Origin: UBA969 sp041694635
GTDB taxonomy: Bacteria > Planctomycetota > Planctomycetia > Gemmatales > Gemmataceae
Direction: 5' to 3'
NCBI GenBank assembly: GCA_041694635.1
Contig: JBDNHI010000081.1
Span: 1-46,255, forward strand
Length of the DNA stretch: 46,255 nucleotides
The notes beneath the pieces were generated by a model that was not told the origin of the DNA, made no database searches, and saw nothing but the letters and a program-made list of their open reading frames with translations. Shown piece after piece: positions 26,078 to 33,457 of the stretch (within the stretch, counting starts at the first letter, position 1; each line of letters starts with the position of its first letter). A program made the translations under genes and the position numbers.

Positions 26078-26997
26078 TTAATTGAACTCGCTGCTATTGA
26101 CCACTTGACCGTCTTCTATCCCACAAAGATAAAGCCAAGTGTTGGGGCTGATGCCCATTTGGATGCTGTGTACGGAACCATCACAGAATACGGTGGTAAG
26201 GGTAGTATGGATGGTACCAAAAATGCTGGCACAGGTGCCCACACTGCCTTGAGGTTGCGGTGGGTATATCGGGTTGGTGCTGCTATTGCCCCGGGCATAG
26301 CAAATAGTGTCGTTATCCCAACCATCGACCCAACCTTGATCGTCATTGCAATCAGGGGAAGTGGAAGCAGTCTTGATGTTGAGATATTTTTCGCCAATAA
26401 GAAGGGTACTAGAAGTCCCATCTTTAATATTGCTAAGCTTTACCATTTTTTTAGAGGTGTTTGAAGAGGGAACAATAGGGCCATCCAGCGCATTACCTGA
26501 CGAATCGAAATTTCCCCAAGTGCCCCAAGTGCCTCCATTTCCAACATAATCCATCATCGCTCGGTCGCCATTAGGTGTGGATTGCGTGTACGGGAATTTT
26601 GTAGGGCCCCTTAGTGAAGGGCAACTCATTATGGACAGGGAAGTGCCTGCAGTAGTCGCACTGGAGGGAGTATCCCAGAGAGATTTTTGTTCCAAGAAGG
26701 GAAGAATTTGAAAAGCCCAACCCACGCCTGATCTTGATAATTCGCTGGTGCCCCACCATTCATTGTTCTATCTGAATTCCAAGCAAGTCCCCCAGAAGGA
26801 AAAACACTCAATTGGTCATGATGCATTTGAAAAGCAAGACCAAACTGCTTGAGATTGTTTTGGCACTTCATACGGCTTGCTGCTTCTCTTACCTTCTGAA
26901 CCGCTGGTAAAAGCAAACCAATCAAAATGGCAATGATAGCAATCACCACCAAAAGTTCGATAAGGGTGAACCCTTTTCTATAGCCAATAAGTTTCAT
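26078..26997 (-). pseudogene. DUF1559 pilin-like protein, broken by a 1-nt frameshift
   Basis: The N-terminal frame (26997 down to about 26723) has the leader and helix (KGFTLIELLVVIAIIAILIG, then LLPAVQKVREAASRMKCQNN). The C-terminal frame (to 26078) has the mature domain, DGTSSTLLIGEKYL, and the end motif VFCDGSVHSIQMGISPNTW. The frames meet at the CCC run at 26721-26723 (GGG on the coding strand). One more G gives QDQAWGWAFQILPFLEQKSLW, a normal family junction; as read, the first frame instead runs on into out-of-frame sequence and stops at 26629. This is the second DUF1559 gene in the window broken at a G run. The first 114 coding-strand nt near the 5' end are identical to the gene at 28235-29194. 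It follows a lipoprotein gene (24-nt gap). Confidence 0.85.
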
Positions 26998-27021
26998 ACC
27001 ATACTCCTAAAAAAAAAGAAA

Positions 27022-27477
27022 TTAAAAAGGAAGTTTGTACCCATCTGGGAATTTCGAAGTTTGTAGTTCGCTATCGGAAAGCTGGGAAACAGAACTCTGG
27101 CCTCTAAGAACATAGCGTTTGCCATCTTTGCCCATTTTCTCAAATGCAACGATGGGAACTTGATTTCCCGTAGCTTTAAGCATCCGTAAATTGACACCAT
27201 AGACAATGACGAATTCCTGACCATCGTTAGGTGACTTAAGAAGTTCTTTAGGGAAGTTGCACATTTTCATAACTGTAAGAAGCTCATTTATATTTTGGGG
27301 AGGTTTTTCTGCTCTGATGTAGGCATTGCCTATTTTTTCAAGTGCAAGGTGCGTAGGATCTTCAATAAGCATAGTTGGTTTTTCTTCACCACACCCGATT
27401 AGGCAAGTGAAAAATAAAAAGAGTATAAAAAGCGTAAATTTCCACAAGGGAAATTTTATTAGCATCAAAATATTCAT
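27022..27477 (-). CDS. Lipoprotein of unknown function upstream of DUF1559
   Basis: 151 residues. A long hydrophobic leader ends in a lipobox (FFTCLIGC, Cys29), so the mature protein starts CGEEKPT. The rest is a small soluble domain: an N-terminal helix (HLALEKIGNAYIRAEKPP), INELLTVMKM, a central EFVIVYGVNLRML, and KRYVLRGQSSVSQLSDSEL. Short lipoproteins of this type sit next to DUF1559 genes in many planctomycete genomes. It lies 24 nt upstream of the frameshifted DUF1559 gene and probably shares its transcript. Function is unknown; a periplasmic or outer-membrane anchor is inferred. Confidence 0.7.
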   Translation of the reverse strand: MNILMLIKFPLWKFTLFILFLFFTCLIGCGEEKPTMLIEDPTHLALEKIGNAYIRAEKPPQNINELLTVMKMCNFPKELLKSPNDGQEFVIVYGVNLRMLKATGNQVPIVAFEKMGKDGKRYVLRGQSSVSQLSDSELQTSKFPDGYKLPF

Positions 27478-27762
27478 TATCTAAAACCTTTAAAGAAAGG
27501 ACCTAACATTGGTAATTATCGTCATAAAAATTTATTTTAAAAGATAAATCAAGTGATTTCTTCATTGATTTTTAATAAGTTTTAGAAGAAGTAACGATGG
27601 GACATTAAAATAAACTTTATCTTCTTTATAAGTCTATACGGTTAATAGGTTTAAGGTTTTATTGTTTGATAGCGACTTTGAGCAGTTTTGTTAGCCAAAT
27701 TTCTCACAAATCTCTCATTTTTAGCTGGGCCAAATCCACCGAAACAGTAAACTTCGGCACTT
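27478..27762. other. AT-rich intergenic gap, no gene seen
   Basis: Between the two lipoprotein genes. A 62-codon minus-strand frame covers 27651-27839 but overlaps the end of the 27763-28155 lipoprotein and has no ribosome site, so I do not call it. Its last part (27660-27760) is less AT-rich than the rest and could be decayed coding sequence. Promoter elements for the 27022-27477 gene are expected near 27480-27560. Confidence 0.4.
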
Positions 27763-28155
27763 CTACTTTGTAGACACTTCAAACTTAAATTGATTCCCAC
27801 CTTCGCTTTTAACTTCCGCACGAAGCATCGTAAGATCATTAAATCGTGAAGGAATGAAATCTTCGCGAGGTGGATTTGCTAGATTCGCACCTTTAGGCGG
27901 GTTAGCCATTACGCGAGAAGCGCGAATGACGACTTTCTTCTTTCCGGGTTTTGCGAGCATGTCGAAATGCCCATTAATTATAGATGCCCCATCGGGTGCA
28001 ATTCCAACTTCTTCAGGCACAAGACTGATCTCACCATCGGTAAGTGGTACTCCATCGCAAATTACATCTCCACTAACCTTAAATAAGAGAGGTCCCTTGC
28101 TGCACCCTAAAAGCGAAGCCACACCAAGTACGAAACCGATCAAGAAAAATCGCAT
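27763..28155 (-). CDS. Small lipoprotein, carboxypeptidase-regulatory-like fold
   Basis: 130 residues. The lipobox is VASLLGC (Cys18). The mature part follows a beta-sandwich pattern (LFKVSGDVICDGVPLTDGEISLVPEEVG, GHFDMLAKPGKKKVVIRASRV), like the lipoprotein at 2055-2453. Glycine- and proline-containing turns and PPREDFIPSRFND near the end are typical of planctomycete carboxypeptidase-regulatory-like lipoproteins. It is downstream of the intact DUF1559 gene on the same strand, with 79 nt between that contain two hairpins. The pair repeats the arrangement at 1133-2453. Confidence 0.75.
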   Translation of the reverse strand: MRFFLIGFVLGVASLLGCSKGPLLFKVSGDVICDGVPLTDGEISLVPEEVGIAPDGASIINGHFDMLAKPGKKKVVIRASRVMANPPKGANLANPPREDFIPSRFNDLTMLRAEVKSEGGNQFKFEVSTK

Positions 28156-28202
28156 AGTGGAATAACTCTAGATTAAGTAGGAGTAGCCTCATCGCTGGAA
28201 TC

Positions 28203-28241
28203 GCCAATTTTCCGATTGGCTCTATTAACCTTGGTTAATAG
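28203..28241 (-). repeat. Two adjacent hairpins after the DUF1559 stop codon
   Basis: One hairpin has arms CTATTAACC (28222-28230) and GGTTAATAG (28233-28241) and overlaps the stop codon of the DUF1559 gene. The other has arms GCCAAT (28203-28208) and ATTGGC (28215-28220). No T run follows, so they may be mRNA-stability or processing elements between the DUF1559 and lipoprotein genes rather than a terminator. The GCCAAT/ATTGGC arm recurs at 44050-44125. Confidence 0.55.
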
Positions 28242-29194
28242 TCTTTATTAACCTCATCGCCATTACGACTTCCAAGCGCATTCCAAGTTAAAAGGTCAAC
28301 CCCGTTTGAAACAAATCGCACCGACGCATCTGCAAGCACAGCGCTTACGCCACCCGTGTGATAACTTCGTGCGGATGCTACAGTTGAGGTGCCGGTATTT
28401 GTGCAGGGCGCAGCACGGTTGGTATTAAGGCAGTAGTTTTCTCGATCTGGTTGAGAAGTATTTGGCGGGTAGAGGGTAGAAAAGAAAGGCCCGCAATGCA
28501 TAGCATTATGAATCCTGCCGCGTGTGTCATCGTTGCCAACATCTACCGTTAAAATTAACTCGCTGCCCATAATGGTGTTTGAAGTGCCATCGGAAATGCC
28601 AGAGAGCTTGTTTTTCGATAAAGGAAAAAACATACCGTTAAGTAATGCACTGCTAGGATTACCTGTTGCACCCCCTCCCGGGTTAAACGAAGTGTTAGCT
28701 GCACACATAACATAGTTACTATGAAACCCTTGCTGGTTAGTATTAGCAGCGTACCTTCCACCCCCCGTTACAGTCTTTGGGTTGACTGGGTCAGAGGGGC
28801 ACATCATTCCAGATAGGACGGTAGCTATATAGGTAAAGCCATCGTAAGATAACCCGCCTGTACGATTAGTCATCTTAAGAACATAGGCGTTATAAATTGC
28901 TTCTTGCTCTAAGTATGGAAGAATAGGCATAAACCAAGATCTTCGATCGTAACTGTCGGGTGTATAACCATCGAAATAGTTATAAGCCCCAGGCGGAAAC
29001 ATTCCAAAAGTGCCGTGATAATTGTGCATCGCAAGGCCAAGCTGCTTCAGATTGTTGCTACACTTCATACGGCTTGCTGCTTCTCTTACCTTCTGAACCG
29101 CTGGTAAAAGCAAACCAATCAAAATGGCAATGATAGCAATCACCACCAAAAGTTCGATAAGGGTGAACCCTTTTTTTTGAATACTAGGTTTCAT
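28235..29194 (-). CDS. DUF1559 pilin-like protein, intact
   Basis: 319 residues, the usual DUF1559 length. The N-terminus is a short basic leader plus helix (KKGFTLIELLVVIAIIAILI), then VQKVREAASRMKCSNNLKQLGLAMHNYH. The mature part includes LPYLEQEAIYNAY, MCPSDPVNP, the conserved ISDGTSNTIMGSEL, and the end motif VLADASVRFVSNGVDLLTWNALGS. The leader resembles type IV prepilin/pseudopilin signals, so it is likely a surface or secretion-linked filament-like protein of unknown role. It is followed by its lipoprotein partner. Its 5' region shares a 114-nt identical run (29061-29174) with the frameshifted gene at 26078-26997. Confidence 0.9.
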   Translation of the reverse strand: MKPSIQKKGFTLIELLVVIAIIAILIGLLLPAVQKVREAASRMKCSNNLKQLGLAMHNYHGTFGMFPPGAYNYFDGYTPDSYDRRSWFMPILPYLEQEAIYNAYVLKMTNRTGGLSYDGFTYIATVLSGMMCPSDPVNPKTVTGGGRYAANTNQQGFHSNYVMCAANTSFNPGGGATGNPSSALLNGMFFPLSKNKLSGISDGTSNTIMGSELILTVDVGNDDTRGRIHNAMHCGPFFSTLYPPNTSQPDRENYCLNTNRAAPCTNTGTSTVASARSYHTGGVSAVLADASVRFVSNGVDLLTWNALGSRNGDEVNKDY

Positions 29195-29704
29195 AAAAAA
29201 ATCTCAAAAAGATAACCAAAGTAACAATATAATATTTTCTATTATTGCAATTAAAACTAAATAAAGGAACTTAAATTAACAGATTTATTCACGATTTCTT
29301 TATAATAACAGCAGATTATTCCAGGTTGATTCCCTGCTTTTACAAAATTCAAAAGCTATGAAACTTTAGTGCTCGTTTTGTAAAAACCCTTCTTGCGGGG
29401 CATGTTAGTCTTGGAGTTTTCAATAACTTGAAGGCGAATAAGCAATATTTATTTAAGGAAATCCGAGGCAGAACAATGCTGGTGAGATACGCTTACCAAG
29501 TTACCCACGACTCCGGCAAATCACCTTCACACGCTTTTGCCAATCAGGTAATCAAAAAATCTGATGGAATGCGCTTTTTGCCACCAGTACTTCGCCGAAT
29601 AGGCACAAATCATTCGATAATAGGGGTATTGATTCTGAAGGTTGACACCTTATTTAGCCGCCTCATTTTTCAGCTACGAGCCTTGATCGTTAAAGCTAAT
29701 TGAC
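29195..29704. other. Intergenic region, no convincing gene
   Basis: About 510 nt between the DUF1559 gene and the acyltransferase. A 91-codon plus-strand frame (29428-29703) starts at TTG with no ribosome site and its product matches nothing I know. The stretch 29400-29700 is GC-richer than its surroundings and could be remnant coding or mobile DNA, but I see no ends or transposase motifs. Confidence 0.35.
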
Positions 29705-29797
29705 ATGAATCAAATAATGAAGTCTAATTTTATTATGAAAATAATAATCCTACTTTCTACTATTGGCTTGGTCATAGCAAAATACTTGAACAGGTAA
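29705..29797 (+). CDS. Possible 30-residue single-helix membrane peptide
   Basis: ATG 29705 opens a 30-codon frame whose product has one hydrophobic helix (KIIILLSTIGLVIA) flanked by Lys and Asn/Arg residues, and which stops 9 nt before the acyltransferase start. That spacing suits a small co-transcribed membrane peptide. No strong ribosome site is visible and short hydrophobic frames arise by chance in AT-rich DNA, so this is tentative. Confidence 0.25.
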   Translation: MNQIMKSNFIMKIIILLSTIGLVIAKYLNR

Positions 29798-29806
29798 CCC
29801 AAATCG

Positions 29807-31117
29807 ATGAAACCATCAGAAAATCAAGATCGTAGGCACGACCTTGACGCATTGCGTGCATTTGCAATGTTTCTTGGCATTAGCTTACACGCATCACTCA
29901 GTTTATTTACAGTCCCTAGTTCTAGTAGTTCTAATATGGATATCGTGTGGCCCGTGCGCGATATTTCCCAAAATCAAATTTTTTTAATATTTATGGTATT
30001 CATTCATTCCTTTCGAATGCCAATGTTTTTCATCCTGAGTGGTTTTTTTACCATGATGCTTTATCGCAAACGAGGTATCAAAGCATAGCTTTGGCAAAGA
30101 ACACTCCACATTCTTCTGCCTTGTTTAATTGGTTGTTTCACAATTGTTCCACTAGTTGATTACATTTCAGAAAAAGCTATGAAAGCAAATTCTATAGGTG
30201 TGAACCTAGATGAGAAATCTCTCGCAGGGGAAATCCAGCCTTCTACCCCCAACGCTAAAGTTCAGATCCAAGCACCCCAACCAACAATACCCACAGTTGA
30301 AAATGAATTTCATAGGGGCTATTACTCTTGGCTTAATTCAAACTCTTTCCAGTTAAATATTGGCAACAAGCAGATTCATTTAGTAAATACGCTTATATTT
30401 GAACACCTTTGGTTCCTGTGGTTTCTCTGTTGGATGGTTCTTTTCTTTTGGGTTGTATCCTTCCCCATCTCACTTTGCTTTGGGCGATTAAATGAAGATA
30501 CCCTGTGTGTGGTCAAAAAAATCTCACTTTTTATTTTGATCTTTGCCCCTTTGTTGCCCCTTTGCTTAATGAATGCAAAATTGGGTCCAGACACTTCTTG
30601 CGGGATTATTCCCCCTCCGCATTTGTTATTTTATTACCTCATCTTTTTCAGTTTTGGCGTGATCTATTACGACCTCAATGATTCCGAACATAAACTCATA
30701 CGCTATTGGTACATCTTATTTCCATTCGCTTTGTTTTTTCTATTTCCAATAGTAATAGTACTCATAAATAGTCCGCAATTTAATTTGCCACTTCAAACGC
30801 TTTTTGTTTGGAGTATGTCAGTTGGGATGATTGGAATTTTTCACGCCTTTATTAGAAAAGAAAATTCACTCATCCGTTATTTGTCTGATTCCTCTTATTG
30901 GCTTTATATTGCTCATCTACCTTTGGTGATTGAGTTGCAAGTGATGGTGAAAGATTGGCCACTCAATGCGTTCCTGAAATTTCTGCTAATCAATATTGCA
31001 TCGATCATTTTGCTTTTGATCAGTTACCATTTGCTTGTTCGTTCTACCTGGATTGGATGGCTGCTAAATAGCCGAATGAAGCCTTGGTTTAGCAAGACTT
31101 CTACAACAGTCAAATAA
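29807..31117 (+). pseudogene. Acyltransferase 3 family membrane protein with in-frame TAG stop
   Basis: Two pieces lie in the same frame. 29807-30088 encodes the family start (HDLDALRAFAMFLGISLHAS, then FRMPMFFILSGFF), and after a TAG at 30086-30088 (codon 94) the frame stays open to 31117 (HILLPCLIGCFTIVPLVDY, HLWFLWFLCW, SSYWLYIAHLPLVIELQ). Read through, it would be about 436 residues with roughly ten membrane helices, normal for acyltransferase 3/OpgC-like proteins that acylate or succinylate surface glycans. A single base change explains the break. TAG is used as an ordinary stop elsewhere in the window (for example at 9186 and 26045), so readthrough is unlikely. Pseudogene, recent mutation or sequence error. 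Confidence 0.85.
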
Positions 31118-31154
31118 AACAACTTGACTACGCCAACTTGAATGTTGAACCGCA

Positions 31155-32042
31155 CTACTTCTTCTTGGGTGCAATTTTATTTTCGAGGTGTTTATTAAGG
31201 TCTGCGGGGTCTAGTTTATTAGGCGCACCTTTTTCTGGAATCTCGAGCCCTGCACTCCACAAAATCCCATTGACCACCAACTGCCGTAGGCCATCTTTGC
31301 CCCAGTTGGATTGCATATGGCCACCCGTATAAGAGAAAGCTCGATTCCCTTTGCTAGATTCAAAGGCCCAGCCAACCGTTTCAGGCTTCCCAACATTTCG
31401 CTTTGATGAAGCTGTCGTGCGCATCTTATCGGGTGGATTAATCAGCACCAAAGGTGTAACATTTGAAGCTGCAAAATTCATATGAAATAGCCAACCTTCA
31501 TCGACTTCAAACGGAGTTACTCCCCGAGTAATAGGGTGCTTTGCAAATTGATCTACAGTAGAAACCCAATGCCCCCTGCAAGAAATACTTTTATCCCAAA
31601 CCCCACCTGCCCATTCTAAAGCCAGACTTTTACGATCTGCAGGGTACTCGATGCAATTATGCAAATGAACCAGACCCACGCCTTTGGAAACAGCATTTTC
31701 AATCACCCTCAATTTGGAAGGTTCTAAGTAGGCTTGCTTGCCATCGCCTGTAAGAAAAAAGACAATGGCTTTGGCATCATCAAAAATCTTTTCATTTTTG
31801 GGCCAGCCATCTTTTACCAGAATTGGGTAAACCCCGTCGGTCTGCTTGATCATGTCTGCAAGCAGAACAATACCTGCGAAGTATTCATGTTCGCCAGTTG
31901 GCTTAGATTCTGGTTTGCCAGCGATGAGAACAATGCGTTTAACTTTTTCGGTGGAAGGGATTTTTTCGATTTCAGGAGCATCAAAAAACCCGATGCAAAA
32001 AGAAACACTAGAAAGAAAACAAATCAACGAAGTAAGTCGCAT
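31155..32042 (-). CDS. ThuA-like domain protein, secreted
   Basis: 295 residues with a signal peptide (LICFLSSVSFCIGF). The rest is a ThuA-like, class-I-glutamine-amidotransferase-type fold: KRIVLIAGKPESKPTGEHEYF, DDAKAIVFFLTGDGKQAYL, VGLVHLHNCIEYPADR, HPITRGVTPFEVDEGWLFHMNF, VGWAFESSKGNRAFSYTGGHMQSNWG and LVVNGILWSAGLEIP. ThuA relatives are implicated in disaccharide use, and in Planctomycetes secreted forms are numerous. The catalytic Cys of amidotransferases is not evident; His-rich motifs (HLHNC, GGHMQ) probably form the site. It is monocistronic and convergent with the acyltransferase remnant. Confidence 0.88.
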   Translation of the reverse strand: MRLTSLICFLSSVSFCIGFFDAPEIEKIPSTEKVKRIVLIAGKPESKPTGEHEYFAGIVLLADMIKQTDGVYPILVKDGWPKNEKIFDDAKAIVFFLTGDGKQAYLEPSKLRVIENAVSKGVGLVHLHNCIEYPADRKSLALEWAGGVWDKSISCRGHWVSTVDQFAKHPITRGVTPFEVDEGWLFHMNFAASNVTPLVLINPPDKMRTTASSKRNVGKPETVGWAFESSKGNRAFSYTGGHMQSNWGKDGLRQLVVNGILWSAGLEIPEKGAPNKLDPADLNKHLENKIAPKKK

Positions 32043-32121
32043 ACAATAGTTCCCCTAAAAAATTAAGTAAGTAATGATCATTAATCGAAAGTAGGTATTA
32101 ATCAAGGAGAAAAGAAATAAA

Positions 32122-33300
32122 TCAGAAGTCAGGGATGACTTTAGAATCAGCAGGAAGCATAAGAAGGGCCCAAGTTCCCAGAGCAATATTTTTTGTGATT
32201 TTGCGAGAGCTGCCATCTGCAAAAAAAACATTGATGGCTTGATGCCCAGTTTGAGCTCGCCAACGATGGCAACAATCTTGATTATCTGGGAATGAATCGG
32301 AAGAACCTGCAAAGGGTCGAACCTGAAACATCATCGTGTTGGGTACGCCATTGGGGCCATCATAATCCCCTTTGGGAATTTCCATCACCTGTTCTGGTAT
32401 CACAATTCTTCCACCTTCTGAAATACCAAAGTTATGGCGGTTGGCAGCATAAAAAGCGATTCTACTTCGTCCATCACATTGTGCATAAGCTTCTGCAACA
32501 AGCAAGGTGTTAGAAAGGCCATCGGTAATAGTCGAGAGCGAAACAGCAGGGGAAAAGTAGCCCATTTTATTTTTACTCCAAAGCCCAAAGGGGCTGGTAC
32601 CATCTCCTATACTTGCGCCAAGTGTATTCCAGTTGGCTAAATAATTGGTAGCGCCCCAACCATCACTCGTGAGCGCATTAGAAGGAAGGGTCGGGTCGGA
32701 AGGGCAGCGAAGTAGCGGAATTATAGAACTGCGAATTTTTAAATTCCAAATCCCAACATTCGATAAACTCGAAATATCTTGTACCCCACATGGTGGATTC
32801 CACTGGTTCGTTCCTGGATCTAACACCATTATTTTTTGCATCACCCCGTTTACTAATACTTGCTTTTCAGAATAATGAGGTGGCACCCAACTCGACTTCC
32901 CACAAGGGTTCGATGCAGGTGTAGGAAAAGTGTTCCCATTATTATTCGCAATATCAGCAGCAATTTGCTTATAGAGATTCTCTTGTTCGATATAAGGAAG
33001 AAGGTGAACATTGTAGCTGCCATAAACATTCGAGTTTTTGACATTCGTGTTACCAGTGAAGGGGTCCAGTTCTGGAAAAACGCCGTGGTAACTAGGCAGC
33101 TTGCTATAGGTAGATTCGAAATTCATAAAAGCTAAAGTGATTTGTTTGCCATTGGCAAGGCATTGAGTAACTGCTGCTGCTTCGCGAACTTTTTGAACAG
33201 CAGGTAGCAAAAAACCAATTAAGATGGCAATAATAGCAATAACAACTAATAACTCAATAAGTGTGAAGGCCCTTGTTTTAAATTGTTTATGCCAATACAA
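32122..33300 (-). CDS. DUF1559 pilin-like protein, long form
   Basis: 392 residues from TTG 33300, chosen because it gives a short basic leader (YWHKQFKTR) directly before AFTLIELLVVIAIIAILIGF and has AGGA nine nt upstream. An ATG at 33342 would add 14 residues before the leader. The domain is longer than in the other copies, with extra loops around residues 100-200. Family landmarks are present: LPYIEQENLYKQIAADI, LLRCPSDPTLP, ITDGLSNTLLVAEAYAQCDG and VFFADGSSRKITKNIALGTWALL. This one is intact. It has no lipoprotein partner; ThuA lies downstream. Confidence 0.88.
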   Translation of the reverse strand: MYWHKQFKTRAFTLIELLVVIAIIAILIGFLLPAVQKVREAAAVTQCLANGKQITLAFMNFESTYSKLPSYHGVFPELDPFTGNTNVKNSNVYGSYNVHLLPYIEQENLYKQIAADIANNNGNTFPTPASNPCGKSSWVPPHYSEKQVLVNGVMQKIMVLDPGTNQWNPPCGVQDISSLSNVGIWNLKIRSSIIPLLRCPSDPTLPSNALTSDGWGATNYLANWNTLGASIGDGTSPFGLWSKNKMGYFSPAVSLSTITDGLSNTLLVAEAYAQCDGRSRIAFYAANRHNFGISEGGRIVIPEQVMEIPKGDYDGPNGVPNTMMFQVRPFAGSSDSFPDNQDCCHRWRAQTGHQAINVFFADGSSRKITKNIALGTWALLMLPADSKVIPDF

Positions 33301-33410
33301 GATGTTTAATCCTAGCCAAGGCGTACAGAGTAATGAAAACAAACTAAAAGGAGTATACGCTAATAAGTTGTTGTAAGAGAAAAGAATGTAATGAAATGGG
33401 AAATAAAAAA

Positions 33411-33438
33411 GCCACCCAAAGTTAAAACCTTGGGTGGC
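33411..33438 (-). terminator. Intrinsic terminator (stem 9 bp)
   Basis: Perfect arms GCCACCCAA (33411-33419) and TTGGGTGGC (33430-33438) close a 10-nt loop. On the minus strand the stem is followed by TTTTTTATTT (complement of 33401-33410). It lies 19 nt past the stop of the double-DUF1080 gene and should end that transcript. Confidence 0.9.
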
Positions 33439-33457
33439 ATCCTTGGTAAGGATCGGT

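Noticed and set aside
27651..27839. 62-codon minus-strand frame
   Set aside because: Overlaps the 3' end of the lipoprotein gene in another frame and lacks a ribosome site.
29428..29703. 91-codon plus-strand frame in the intergenic region
   Set aside because: TTG start without a ribosome site and no recognisable product; kept only as a note on the region.
30086..30088. TAG as a recoded sense codon (for example pyrrolysine or suppressor reading)
   Set aside because: TAG ends other genes in the window normally and no suppressor tRNA or recoding signal is visible.
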